Source: Populus alba (taxonomy: Eukaryota > Streptophyta > Magnoliopsida > Malpighiales > Salicaceae). From it: a stretch of DNA of 64,000 nt. Under the pieces are notes generated by a model. It did not search any database. It was not told where the DNA came from and saw only the letters and a list, made by a program, of their open reading frames with translations. Where the stretch lies: the NCBI RefSeq assembly GCF_005239225.2, contig NC_133284.1, positions 53,141,416 to 53,205,415 on the forward strand, in the 5' to 3' direction. Shown piece by piece: positions 1-11,325 of this stretch (position 1 is its first letter; every line of letters starts with the position of its first letter). The position numbers and the translations under genes were made by a program.

Positions 1-2446
1 GTGGAGGGCTTCCGTTGCTTGCTAATGTTTTGGGAGGAACTCTTCACGGAAAGCAGGCAGATGTGTGGCAGTCAATTCTAAAGAGTAGAAATTGGGATTC
101 TCGGGATGTAAATGAAAAAGCTTTGCGCATATTGAGATTAAGTTTTGATTACCTGTCATCGCCATCACTGAAAAAATGTTTTGCATACTGTTCCATTTTC
201 CCTAAAGATTTTGAAATTATAAGGGAAGAGCTGGTTCAACTTTGGATGGCTGAAGGTTTTCTCAGGCCATCAAATGGGAGGATGGAAGACGAAGGCAGCA
301 AGTATTTCAATGACTTGCTTGCAAATTCCTTTTTCCAAGATGTTAAAAGGAATGAGTGTGAGATCGTAACAAGTTGCAAGATGCATGATCTAGTGCATGA
401 TCTTGCACTACAGGTCTCAAAATCAGAAGCGTTAAATCTGGAAGAGGGTTCGGCTGTTGATGGTGCATCTCATATTCGTCATCTAAATCTCGTATCTCGT
501 GGGGATGACGAGGCAGCATTAACAGCGGTTGATGCTAAAAAATTGCAAACTGTTTTCTGAATGGTTGATGTACTCAACGGGCGTTGGAAATTCAAAAGCT
601 TGAGAACTTTCAAATTGCAACGGTCTGATATCACAGAGTTACCAGATTCAATTTGCAAGCTGAGACATTTGAGATATCTTGATGTCTCGGATACTGCTAT
701 CAAAGCATTGCCGGAATCCATCACCAAGCTCTACCATTTGGAAACATTAAGATTCACTAATTGCAAGTCACTAGAAAAGCTTCCCCAGAAAGTGAGGAAT
801 TTAGTGAGCTTGAGACATCTTCATTTTGATGATCCAAAGCTAGTGCCAGCTGAGGTGAGACTCTTAACACGCCTTCAAACTCTGCCGATATTTGCTGTGG
901 GTCCAGATCATATGGTTGAAGAGCTGGGATGTTTGAAAGAACTAAGAGGAGCATTGAAGATATGCAAGCTTGAGCAAGTGAGAGACAGAGAAGAAGCTAA
1001 GAAGGCAGAACTGAGTGGAAAAAGAATGAACAAACTGGTGTTTGAATGGAGTGATGATGAAGGTAACAACAGTGTCAATAGCGAGTATGTGCTGGAAGGC
1101 CTGCAGCCTCACCTAGACATAAGAAGCTTGACAATTGAGGGTTATGGAGGTGAAAATTTCTCATCATGGATATTGCAACTCAATAATCTGACGGTGCTGA
1201 GATTGAAAGGCTGCAGCAAGTTGAGGCAACTCCCAACACTTGGATGTCTTCCACGCCTTAAGATTCTAGAGATGAGTGGAATGCCTAATGTGAAATGTAT
1301 AGGCAATGAGTTCTATAGTAGCAGCAGTGGCAGTGAAGCAGTACTGTTTCCAGCACTAAAAGAACTCACTTTGAGGTATATGGATGGTCTTGAAGAATGG
1401 ATGGTACCAGGTGGAGAAGTTGTTGCAGTATTTCCTTGTCTTGAAAAGTTGAGCATTGAGTGTTGTGGAAAGTTGGAAAGCATTCCGATATGTCGTCTTT
1501 CATCTCTTGTAGAATTTGAAATTGGCAGTTGTGATGAGTTGAGATATTTGTCTGGTGAATTTCATGGCTTCACGTCTCTTCGAGTTTTATGTATAGGGAG
1601 CTGTCCAAAGCTGGCATCCATTCCAAGCGTACAACACTGCACAGCTCTGGTGGAATAGTGTATATATTGGTGCGGTGAGTTGATCTCAATTCCTGGTGAT
1701 TTTCGAGATTTGAATTCTTTGAAGGAATTGATTTTTGATAGGTGTAAATTGGGAGCTCTTCCAAGCGGACTACAATGTTGCGCATCTCTAGAGGTATTAT
1801 CAATAAATGATTGGAGTGAGCTTATCCATAGCAATGATTTTCAAGAATTGTCTTCGCTTCGAAGTTTATTGATTAGCGGTTGTGATAAGCTCATGAATAT
1901 TGATTGGCATGGTTTACAACAATTGCCTTCTCTTGTTAAATTAGAAATCACCGCGTGTCCCAGTTGAGAGATATCCCAGAGGATGATTGGTTGGGCGGCC
2001 TCACCCAACTGCAGGAATTGATAATCGGTGGTTTCTCAGAGGAGATGGAGGCTTTTCCTATAGGAGTTTAAAACTCAATCCAACACCTCAACTTGAGTGG
2101 GTCCCTCAAATCCCTATCGATACATGGATGGGATAAACTGAAGAGTGTACCACACCAACTTCAACACCTCACTGCCCTCGAGACATTGGGGATAATGGAT
2201 TTCGATGGAAAGGAGTTAGAGGAAGCATTGCCAGAATGGATGGCCAACCTTTCTTCTCTTCAATCTCTTCGGATTTATAATTGCAAGAATCTCAAGTATA
2301 TGCCAAGTTCAACAGCCATTCAACGCCTCTTCAAATTAAAGGAATTGAGTATTTGGGACTGTCCACATCTTAATGAAAATTGTAGAAAGGAGAATGGCTC
2401 TGAGTGGCCCAAGATTTCTCATATCCCATTTCTCATACTGGGCTAA
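1..2446 (+). pseudogene. CC-NBS-LRR (RGA-type) resistance gene, 3' part, broken (copy 1)
   Basis: The window opens inside the NB-ARC domain at the GLPL motif ([11 protein letters not shown]). Then come the RNBS-D motif ([12 protein letters not shown]), the MHD motif (MHDLVHDLA near nt 380-410) and a long leucine-rich repeat region to about 2440. Family knowledge: such proteins are cytoplasmic immune receptors that detect pathogen effectors. Comparison with the second copy at 31578-33998 shows the damage. TGA at 558-560 stands where copy 2 has TCA. TAG at 1656-1658 stands where copy 2 has TTG. A one-base loss near 1962 shifts the frame, and TAA lies near 2070. Four lesions make a full receptor impossible unless the assembly is wrong. 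Its 5' end lies outside the window, and it lacks the last codons and 3'-UTR intron seen in copy 2. Confidence 0.9.
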
Positions 2447-2521
2447 ATGGTGGATAAAATGTGTGACTTGCACAGTTTTTTGTGGTATTTATGAGATAAG
2501 TGTTTTTGTCAAAAATGGATA

Positions 2522-3159
2522 CGTGTGTTTGGTATTATTGTAGCTGTTGTGATTGTGGATTTAACTATTGCTATTACATTATAAAATAAATCATACTTTA
2601 TATAAAATAATTTTTTTTATTATTCCATTGATCGATCTACAATTCAATCACGTCTGAAATATATCCGACAATTTTCTTGGTTTCTTTAACACGCAACAAC
2701 ATAACTTGTAAAATATAAATTAGGAAACAAATTAGAATTGTGATTAAATTCTGCAAATACTATGTCATCAAGCAAATAAAACACAATTAAAAAATAAAAA
2801 ATATATATTTTTACTGGGTCGGACCCGGTTCAATGCATTTTATTGCTCCACAAAAGGCAACCATGCTACACTGATCACTGAACAGTGTAGCATGCCTCCA
2901 CTGTTCACTGAACAGTGGAGGCAAGTGTCTACTGGTCATTGAATAGTGGAGGCATGCTACACTGTTCAGTGAGCAGTGTAGCATGGTTGCCTTTTGTTGC
3001 CGCGCAAAAAAGCAGCAGCTTGCTGCTTTCCATCTCCCTGCGTTCCGCACACAATTTATTGTGGGACCGATGCACATTGAGTAGTTTTTTTCCTTAACCA
3101 AACGTTTATTCAGTGCGTTTTTGAAGAAACACAAACTCTAAGCGTAGCCAAACGGGCTC
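2522..3159. mobile_element. Tourist/Harbinger-like MITE with long central palindrome (copy 1)
   Basis: This is the counterpart of the better copy at 35059-35870. It starts GTGTGTTTGGTATTATTG and ends CCAAACGGGCTC followed by TTA. It has lost about 190 bp near its left end by deletion between two TGTGG repeats, and the left target duplication is gone. In the centre, arms at 2850-2873 and 2974-2997 are inverted repeats containing ACCATGCTACACTG, with shorter TGTTCACTGAACA-type palindromes between them. No coding capacity is visible. The small open frames on both strands simply read through the palindrome. Confidence 0.7.
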
Positions 3160-3654
3160 TTAGTGGCCATGGAAATGGCCATCCCAAGCCACCGCCGACT
3201 TGCTCCTATTGTTGTTACTAGTTTTATAACAGTTTGATGGCATTATAGTAAATTATAAAAGAAAATAATTCACTACACAAGAAAAACTTAATCAAGATTT
3301 CTTGATGTGTAATTGTATAATAATATTTTTTACATTGTCGTATGGGAAAAAAAAAATCAAAGCTAAAAGTATTTAATTGATTAAAAAAATATGGTTAAAT
3401 TTGTGATATCTAATCCTTGATCGGTAGCAACTATATGCTATAGTACTCTATTCACGAAAATATCTTCATATTGGACTTTAAATAAATATAATCTCAGTTC
3501 CATGTAATACATATAAATATCACTAACAGGTTATATATATATATGTTGATAGAGCTTTCAAAATAACTTTTAAAAATCTTTCAAACACTTAGCTTTTAAG
3601 GAAAAAAAAAAAGAGAGAGAGACAAAAGCCACTAGTTCTCAAACAGGCACTAAT

Positions 3655-3885
3655 AGGGTGTTTCGGGAGTGTGATTGTGGTTATTTTTAAAAGTATTTTT
3701 TTTACTAAAAAATTAATTAAAATAATTTTTTATATTTTTTTAAAATTATTTTTAATATCAGCACATCAAAAATGATATGAAAACACCAAAAAAATATCAA
3801 TTTGAAGCAAATAAAAAAAATAATTTTTTAATTTTTTTAAAAACATTTTTGAAATGAAAAAACAAACAGAGTTTAAATATACTAT
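3655..3885. mobile_element. AT-rich MITE-like repeat
   Basis: The block starts AGGGTGTTTCGGGAGTGTG and ends with AAACAAACAGAGTTT. Its AT-rich core holds a phrase like AGCACATCAAAAATGATAT. Related blocks occur at about 36365-36590 (the duplicated copy), 16307-16495 and 19855-20058, so it is a dispersed family. I infer a non-autonomous DNA transposon, but no clean target duplication could be read. Confidence 0.5.
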
Positions 3886-5042
3886 TTGCCTTACATTTTT
3901 TAAAAAACAAAAATAAATTATCATTCAAAGAAAAAACAAGAAATTGATTTTTTTTTAACATTAAAATCATAAAAAAATATATTAATTTAATATTTTTCAA
4001 GTAAAATAAACTAATTTTTTTTTTTTACTCTTCATTGATCATTTTATTCATTTTTATCTCCTTTTCAGAGATAAAAAGAAGATAGCAAAGAGATGAAGGC
4101 ATGTGTAGTAGTTTTTGTTTTTATTTTTATTTTTATTTTTTATTTTTATTTTTGTTGCTGCAAAATGACACGATGAGAATGGCTAAAAAAGTCCTAAAGA
4201 TTAGTAATAATTTTATACTAGTATAAGATTTAGATAGTCCTCCTAAAGCTTTATTCCCATTGCATACAAAATTTGATTTCTTGTCATTTGATATCATTTA
4301 AAGTATAATTAGACCCATCAAACAAATTGCAAGTGGTTTGGAGCATAGTTATCAAACCCGTCTGGGGGTTGACCTGGCTAAGGGACTGGGTCCTGAATTT
4401 TATGGGTCAACCCAGGTTAACTTGGAAAAATTTTTAAAAATTAAAAATTTCATATTTCATATGAATTTTTTTTTTTTAAAATCAATGTGAATATATGTTA
4501 TAACATGTTGTAAATAATAAAGTTTAAAAGAATATTTTTAAAAAAAAAAATTTATCGCACATTGAAAAGATACTATGTTATGCTTTTAAGTTGAAGTATT
4601 TAAATTAAAAAAGTGTTTTATTCCATATTAAAAAAATATAACTTTTTTTCTTGTGAACATAAAGTATATTTATACAAGGACTTTATATCGCATTGAAAAG
4701 ATACTATGTTATAATTTTAAGTTGAAGTATTTAAATAAAAAAAATTATTTTTTATTTTAAAAACATAATTTTTTTTACATTGAAGTGTGAAAAAAACTCT
4801 TTTTGTTTTAGTTTATTTCTTATTATTATAAACTATAAAATAAACTTTATGCATTTATAATTTTGTGAGTAAAAAAACTAAAATAATTATTTAATGGATT
4901 GAAAATAAAAACCCTCCATGTCACCCCCCCAGCTTAGGCAATTACTGCTCTTCAATCTTCACCCCCTCCCCGGCTCACTCTCTATCTAAAACGAAAAAAA
5001 AACCGCTCTCTCCATCAGATCCCACCTTCACTGGCGATCGCC
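3886..5042. other. AT-rich intergenic sequence with degenerate repeats
   Basis: No gene is visible. T-rich pentamer runs occur at 4105-4155. A phrase at about 4345-4425 (GTTATCAAACCCGTC and GGGTCAACCCAGGTTAAC) looks like a dispersed repeat. Two imperfect copies of a roughly 70-bp unit containing ATTGAAAAGATACTATGTTAT lie at about 4558-4620 and 4689-4745. The last 120 bases before 5043 are pyrimidine-rich, like a plant 5' UTR. Confidence 0.5.
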
Positions 5043-5180
5043 ATGTCCTCACTTCTCAACAACCACTGCTCGATCACTTCCTCTTCTTGCCTTCATTTCC
5101 CTCCTTCTCCTCTCTCCTGCTCTTCTCCTCTCTCCTGCTCTTCTCCTAAGTCAGTAGTAACTTGCGAGCTCGTTATTTAA
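5043..5180 (+). CDS. Orphan first exon with plastid-transit-like peptide
   Basis: ATG at 5043 opens a 45-codon frame starting MSSLLNNHCSITSSSC. It is very rich in Ser, Leu, Pro and Cys, lacks acidic residues until its end, and is preceded by a pyrimidine-rich leader. This is the composition of a chloroplast transit peptide. A possible splice donor (GTAACT) lies at 5157. An 18-bp unit (CTCCTCTCTCCTGCTCTT) is repeated directly within it, giving a repeated SPLSCS in the peptide. No following exon is recognised on the plus strand. It may be the first exon of a gene whose remainder was lost or replaced. Chance cannot be excluded. Confidence 0.35.
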   Translation: MSSLLNNHCSITSSSCLHFPPSPLSCSSPLSCSSPKSVVTCELVI

Positions 5181-6194
5181 GTTTCATGTGTTTAATTCCC
5201 GAGTTTAACTCAGATCTGATAGTTTTTGCGGGATTTAAATGTTATGTTGATTATGTTCATGGATCGAGTTTTGATTTTGCAAATGGCAGTTTATGCATTA
5301 CAAACACCGGGTCACGTAAGCTTTGCGATCTACCTTTGTATATCCTCAATTTCTAGCTCATGAACCTTTTTTCTCTAAAGAGGAAACCTCTTCATCCTCT
5401 CCTTGAACATGTTTAGTTTTATTACTTTTTTCAGCTATGGTTGTTTTGCAGCATACAACAAGCAAACAATAATCAAAGATTGTTAGGTTCTGATACCAAC
5501 TAATATAAGCAGAAACAATACAAAAAAATAGCAAAACCCAAACAACACAATTCTACTAAAAAGGATCATCACACCAAAAACCAGAATTCAAAATTTTATT
5601 TCTTAATAATTTACCATGTCAAGTAGTTTCCTTTGTAAGAGATTTACAAACTCCTTAAATAAACTAAAAAAACACCTAAACAAACTAAAAACCTTGAAAA
5701 TATATATATATATATAAAGCAATAAAATTCATAAACAAACTAAAAAATAAAATTATTAAACATAATATTTTAAAATAAATAGAAAAAAGATAATAACTAA
5801 GAAAAATCAATTTTCCAAAAAGAAAAAATAATCTCCTCGAAAGCTTATACATTATTTATAACCACACTAAGGAACACAGTATATCACAAGCATTAATAAG
5901 TAGAACTTGGATACCTATAACAGGCTTGACGGCTTGAAATGTTCTGAAGCAAAGATCCCATCAAGTCCTTTTGCATAATTGGCCAAGCCCTTTACAGTGG
6001 TTTCTTGATAGATTGCGGAGCTTTATACTGATAGAAACTCCTTAATTGGCCCACATAGCCTTAAGGCATTCTCAGGACGAATAATTTCAAGACTCATTCT
6101 CGCCCTAAACCTTATCATCATTACGAGGACATGCTGGTTTGCAATAATTCCATTAAGATTTCAAGGATTTTCATAATTTAACTGTAAAGAAAAT
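5181..6194. other. Non-coding, AT-rich, no gene recognised
   Basis: Up to about 5450 this could be intron or UTR of the small exon upstream. GGTTCTGATACCAAC near 5488-5502 resembles the reverse complement of a copia primer-binding site, but no LTR could be outlined beside it. A short AT microsatellite lies at about 5701-5717. From about 5930 the sequence leads into the 3' flank of the PPR gene on the minus strand. Confidence 0.4.
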
Positions 6195-6554
6195 CTATGT
6201 TTGATTGAATCCAGGAACCTTTACACGAGGCCTATTATAATCACTACAGGATATTAATAGATTTTGCAATACAGGGTTTGGCGAGTTGCTTTGAGCAGCA
6301 AGCACACACACCTCATGCATTAGCCGCATGAGGGTGTCCTTTCTAAACCGCTAAGCGTTTTCTTCGAATAAATTCAACCAGGCACTTTTGCAGAATGCTT
6401 GAGACTCTCCAGCAGAATTTGTGGTAATACAAGCAAGAGCAGAATCGAAGTCTTCTTTTTCAAGCATCATGCAAAATCTTTCTTTGACAAGAGGCGGTGG
6501 AGGAATCCTATCTTCCTGCTCCAAGTGCTTCCAAGTTATTTCCAAAACTTCTCC
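6195..6554 (-). pseudogene. PPR copy 1, last exon (C-terminal tail)
   Basis: The acceptor is CTGCAG before 6554 on the minus strand. The frame reads GEVLEITWKHLEQEDRIPPP and continues to an in-frame TAG at 6351-6353. Beyond it the same frame is open for about 51 more codons, including DTLMRLMHE and SPNPVLQNLL, to TAG at 6195-6197. A single substitution therefore shortens the tail. The segment 6263-6332, beyond the premature stop, is the one repeated at 15827-15896. Confidence 0.7.
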
Positions 6555-7907
6555 CTGCAGTCACAATGGGAATTTGTAACTTCTCTTGAATTGAAGATTA
6601 GAAACAAAAAGAACACTATTAATGTTGTTTAATCGTTGCCACTACACACATACTACATGTATTTTTGTTTTTATTAATATAGGCATGAACAATTCTTTTG
6701 CACTAAATCTGAAGTCTTGAAAGGATAAAGTGAGAAATTTCAATTTCTCTTGACAGTTTATATCTAAAATTTGAAGAGGACAAGGACAAGACAGTTAGAT
6801 TTCCATAACTCTGAATTCTGGGATTTTACACTTCCTAAAATTTTCAGAATTCAAAATTTTCAAACAGATGAATTACCTAGAAGCATTTTACGAAGATTGC
6901 GTCCAAAGTGTACCAAAAAGATTAGTTCTTATCATCCTTCCTAAGGAATTCAACAAGGCATCCATTTTATTCCTACAAGTGCTTTTGACTGTTCTCGTAT
7001 AATAGCACCTTGAATCAGGCTATTCAGTCAGGACGTAGATGCAGTTTGGCAGCCTAGTGTTATTTTTATGGAGATGCTATTAACATCCATTTCAATAATA
7101 TGTTCACGTACAAGTGTAATTTCAAATAATCACAATAGATTGAGAAGTACCTTTCCAGCTCTAGAAGCATCCAGTACCATTCGAAGATGATGGTTTGCAT
7201 TGAAGTGGAACCCATGGCGCAGCATCTTTTGATAAACGTACTCAAAATCATCCCACCTGTTCTCTGCAATGATTGCATCAAGCATGGTGTTGAAAGTATA
7301 GATATCTGGTATTACCCGAAACTTGTAATCAGATCTTCTGCTGATATGATTGCCATCGTCTAACATCTTGTTGAAAAGCTCGTTTGCTTCTTCAAACAAT
7401 CCATGTTCTAGATACGCTTTCAGCATTATGTTGCAAGTAACAAGATTTGGGGGGCAAAAGTTCCTCATTTGATTGAAGATGTACACAGCGTTTTGAATGT
7501 TTCCAGAGTCCAGACAAGCTTGGATTAAGCCAGTGTAATAATAAGCACACAAATTGTAGGTCGTTGAAGTGACACCAAACCTGTTGCAATCTACTTGTTT
7601 ATATCATGGAGTTTTACAAAAGCATCAATGAGTGTACAAAATATATAGCTTTAAGGCTTGCAAACTATTAAATGCCCAAAGAGACATCCCAGCAGTTAGG
7701 AAAGGGCCCCAATTGTGCAGCCCCAGGCTTCTTCAGTCTCTCAATGAACCAAAGACGCATTTGCAAAACATGCATATTCTTTGTGCATTCAACAGTAGTA
7801 TAAACTGAAACCTTAACTGGGCAGGCAACAGTTATCAATACACAGATTTTTGCTTTTTGCTGTGATATAGCTCCCCGTGCTCATAAACTCTAATTAGCAA
7901 CACACCA

Positions 7908-10900
7908 GATTGATAGAAGCAGTGGCTATCTTCATATCAAGGGCTCTTCAGCTTTTAGGAATTTTCTGGATTCTTGTCACCTTATTGAGTATCAACTGGC
8001 TGGAGGTTACTTCACTTGGTTCAGGAATTGCTTGATGAGCAAACTAGACCGTGCTTTCTCAGATGAATCCTTTCTTCTTCAATTCTCAAATGTAATGCTC
8101 CATCGATTACCCAGAGAAATGTCAGACCATTGCCCCTTACTTGTGTCTGATTCCCTCCTAGAGAGCGGTTATCGACCTTTTAAATTTTTGGACTGTTGGC
8201 TTCAATTTCCTAACTTCAAAAATATTATTAGAGGCTTTTGGTTTGACGGGTGTACAGCATTCCCAGGACGTTTCAGATTTCTTAAGAAGCTTAGCTTTGT
8301 AGCAGCTCAACTTCGGCGATGGAACAAAGATGATTTTGGTGATCAGGAGTACAAGCTTCAAGTTGTGATTTTCCAAATTGATGATCTAGAGAGAAAACAG
8401 GAGGCTGATCCTCTATGTCCCTCAGATCACCTCAAGCTTGAATCTCTTATAAAGGATAAATGGACCTACAGTAATAGAGTTGAATGCAAGTGGAGGCAGA
8501 GATCTAGACAGTTGTGGTGCAAGCTAGGGGATCGTAATACCAGGTTTTTCCATTTGATAGCTAACTTCAGAAGAGCTAAATCTCATATTATGATGATCAA
8601 TCATAAGGGGGCTGAACTCCGGTCATTACCAGAAATCAAATCTGCTGCTGTTGATTATTTTTATAGAGCTCCAATTGGGAAGAAAGCAGAGATGGGTCCA
8701 GTAGGTTTTAAAAGGTTAAATTCAAAGTTGTCTCTTTGGCTAGAGCGAGATGTGACATTGGATGAAATTAAAAGATGTGTGTGGGATTGTGATGGTTCTA
8801 AGAGTCCTGGTCCAGACGGTTTCAATTTTAAATTCTATAAGCTCGCTTGGGATTTTATTGCAAAAGACTTATTGGACCTGATCACTGAATTTTTTAGAAC
8901 AGGGTCTATACCGAAAGGGGTTAACCTCTCCTATATCACTTTGGTGCCGAAAAGAAAGGTTACTATGGAATTCAAAGAGTATCGCCCCATTAGTTTGATC
9001 CATGGTATTTACAAGATTATTGCGAAGATTTTGTCCAGCAGATTAAAGGAAGTAATAGGCAGCTTGATTAGTGACAATCATACTTCTTTTATAGCAGACA
9101 GACAAATTGTTGATGGTTTTATGGTAGCTAATGAAGTGGTTTATGATCTAAAAAGAAATCGAAGATCGGGTCTCATCTTCAAGGTTGATTTCCAAAAAGC
9201 TTTTGATTCAGTTCTATGGGATTACATTGATGAGGTGATGACTTACATGGGTTTTGGTGCTAAATGGAGAGGGTGGATTTCCTCCTGCTTGTCTACTAGT
9301 CAGGTTTCAGTCTTAGTCAATGGCTCTCCTTCCCCAGAGTTCAAAGTGGGGCGAGGTATTAGGCAAGGTGATCCCCTATCTCCCTTTCTTTTTAATATTG
9401 CTGCTGAAGGTCTATCTGTTCTCTTCCAACGTGCGGCATCCTCAGACATCTTTCAGGGTATTGATTTTGGCTCCAATAACTTCTTAAGTCACCTTCAATA
9501 TGCAGATGACACTCTTGTCTTTATGCCAGCTAGTTTGCATGCCCTCCAGTCAGTTAAAAGAGTCTTAAGGTGGTTTGCTCTATGCTCAGGCTTGCACATT
9601 AATTTTTTTAAGAGTTCTCTTATAGGAATCAATGTTGATGACTCTTGCTTGGATGAGTTTGCAAAATCAGTTTACTGCAGGCATGATTCTCTTCCATGTA
9701 ATTACCTGGGAATGCCTTTGGGGTCTAACCCTAGAAGGATTTCAACATGGAAACCCGTCATTGATAAGTTTCGAAAGAAACTCACTTCGTGGAAAGGGAG
9801 AATGTTAAGCATGGCCGGTCGTATTTGCCTTATCAAAAGTGTGTTGAACTCCCTTCCTTTGTACTTCATGTCCATCTTCCTTATGCCAAAAGGTGTGTGT
9901 CGCTTACTTACTTCCATCCAACGCAAATTCTTATGGTCGGGAACTGTCAAAATGAGAAAAATTTGCAAAGTCCAATGGAGCGTGGTTGTTAGAGATAAGG
10001 ATAGGGGTGGCCTCGGGATTGGGTCATTGATAGCCAAGAATAAAGCAATGCTTTTCAAGTGGATTTGGAGGCTCTCTCTTCCTGGTAATGAGCTGTGGAA
10101 GAAGATGATATTCAACAAATTCAAGCCGGTGTTTGAAAATGGTTTCCCTATTTTTAGTAGAAGATTGTCTTGTATCTGGAGGGATATAACATCCCTTATG
10201 ACCTCAACAGACTCTGTCTCTTCAGCTTTAGCCAATAATTGCAGATTTGTAGTGGGAAATGGCTCTCTGACTCGATTCTGGTCTGATGTTTGGTTTGATA
10301 GCTCTCCATTGAAAGTCATCTACCCACGACTCTACATTCTTACCACTAAACCGAATGCCACAATTGCTGACATGGGAATTTGGGAGCAAGGAGAATGGAA
10401 GTGGGAGTTAGCTTGGAGGAGACAATTGTTCCTCTTTGAAACTGAGCAGGTCGTCTACCTTCTCTCATCTCTAGAAAGCTTTCGAATAAAGGCAACAACT
10501 TTAGATAAAAAAGTCTGGTCCTTTTCAACAGATGGAGGGTATACAGTTAAAACTTGTTCTTTATTTATTGACAGGATTGTGAATCCAGGGCTTAGAACTT
10601 TCAAGGCTTCGATATGGCAAAAAGGGGTCCCCCCTAAGGTTCAATCTTTTCTTTGGCTAGCTGTTCAGAATAGACTGTGCACTAAGGATTTCTTACTTTG
10701 CCGTAATATAATCCCAGTTGATCAAGCCTTTTGTATCTTTTGTGAAAATGAGATTGAGACTTCAAATCATCTTCTCCTCCATTGTAGACCAGTGTGGAAA
10801 TTATGGATGAAATTCTTGGATTGGTGGGGTATTAGTGGTTGCCTTCCCTGCTGTGTGGATGATCTTTTACATCAATGGCCCAACCTAGTGTTCGGAAAAT

Positions 10901-11325
10901 TCCAGCGTAAGGCTTGGTCTATGCTTTCTTGTTGTGTTAGCTGGAGTATATGGCTTATGAGGAACAAGGTAATCTTCAATGATGGAACTGCGACCTTCAA
11001 AGATATTTTCTCCTTAATTCTTTATCGCCTCTCAAATTGGCTCAAGTCTGCAGATAAGTTCTTCATGGCTATTGGCACTTCTTTAATTATGGGTCCTGAA
11101 GGTATTATAGATTGGTCTAACACCAAATAAAGGCTTTTAGCATGGCATATCAGCTTCATCATTCCTAATGTCCTTTTTCGGTTATGTATCTGTTGACTTT
11201 CTTTTCCTTTCTTTTTGTGTTTGCTTTTTGTTATTGTGATTTTTTTTTTTTCTCTTCATGTATCTTGTTTTTGGCTACCTTCTGGTTAGCCCTTTCAATA
11301 TATCGACTTATTCCAAAAAAAAAAA
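7908..11325 (+). mobile_element. 5'-truncated L1-type LINE with poly(A) tail
   Basis: The element is flanked by the 12-bp direct repeat AGCAACACACCA at 7896-7907 and 11326-11337, the target-site duplication. It ends with a run of 12 A at 11315-11326 and carries the 3' part of a LINE ORF2. The 5' truncation, A-tail and target duplication of this length together are typical of target-primed reverse transcription. It sits in the intron between exons 7 and 8 of PPR copy 1, in the opposite orientation. Confidence 0.92.
8032..11130 (+). CDS. LINE ORF2: reverse transcriptase and C-terminal zinc-finger region
   Basis: The frame is open for 1032 codons from the first ATG and continues open upstream to the truncation point near 7908. 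That upstream part shows the end of the endonuclease domain (AGGYFTWFRN), so the ATG at 8032 is not a true start. The reverse transcriptase has SPGPDGFNFKFYK, VDFQKAFDS (catalytic Asp, nt ~9183), IRQGDPLSPFLF and LQYADDTLVF (catalytic Asp pair, nt ~9495). The C-terminus has the plant LINE zinc-binding region (VPPKVQSFLWL, CIFCENEIETSNHLLLHC). In life the protein copies element RNA at a nicked target. The reading frame is intact, but without most of the endonuclease and ORF1 this copy cannot move itself. Confidence 0.92.
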   Translation: MMSKLDRAFSDESFLLQFSNVMLHRLPREMSDHCPLLVSDSLLESGYRPFKFLDCWLQFPNFKNIIRGFWFDGCTAFPGRFRFLKKLSFVAAQLRRWNKDDFGDQEYKLQVVIFQIDDLERKQEADPLCPSDHLKLESLIKDKWTYSNRVECKWRQRSRQLWCKLGDRNTRFFHLIANFRRAKSHIMMINHKGAELRSLPEIKSAAVDYFYRAPIGKKAEMGPVGFKRLNSKLSLWLERDVTLDEIKRCVWDCDGSKSPGPDGFNFKFYKLAWDFIAKDLLDLITEFFRTGSIPKGVNLSYITLVPKRKVTMEFKEYRPISLIHGIYKIIAKILSSRLKEVIGSLISDNHTSFIADRQIVDGFMVANEVVYDLKRNRRSGLIFKVDFQKAFDSVLWDYIDEVMTYMGFGAKWRGWISSCLSTSQVSVLVNGSPSPEFKVGRGIRQGDPLSPFLFNIAAEGLSVLFQRAASSDIFQGIDFGSNNFLSHLQYADDTLVFMPASLHALQSVKRVLRWFALCSGLHINFFKSSLIGINVDDSCLDEFAKSVYCRHDSLPCNYLGMPLGSNPRRISTWKPVIDKFRKKLTSWKGRMLSMAGRICLIKSVLNSLPLYFMSIFLMPKGVCRLLTSIQRKFLWSGTVKMRKICKVQWSVVVRDKDRGGLGIGSLIAKNKAMLFKWIWRLSLPGNELWKKMIFNKFKPVFENGFPIFSRRLSCIWRDITSLMTSTDSVSSALANNCRFVVGNGSLTRFWSDVWFDSSPLKVIYPRLYILTTKPNATIADMGIWEQGEWKWELAWRRQLFLFETEQVVYLLSSLESFRIKATTLDKKVWSFSTDGGYTVKTCSLFIDRIVNPGLRTFKASIWQKGVPPKVQSFLWLAVQNRLCTKDFLLCRNIIPVDQAFCIFCENEIETSNHLLLHCRPVWKLWMKFLDWWGISGCLPCCVDDLLHQWPNLVFGKFQRKAWSMLSCCVSWSIWLMRNKVIFNDGTATFKDIFSLILYRLSNWLKSADKFFMAIGTSLIMGPEGIIDWSNTK

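Noticed and set aside
2811..3134. Open frames on both strands in the MITE
   Set aside because: They read through the palindromic centre of a non-coding MITE; codon content mirrors the repeat.
5488..5502. Primer-binding-site-like word suggesting another copia element
   Set aside because: No LTR ends, polypurine tract or coding motif could be found around it.
9702..10319. 205-codon minus-strand frame
   Set aside because: It is a shadow opposite the LINE reverse transcriptase frame, which has clear motifs on the plus strand.
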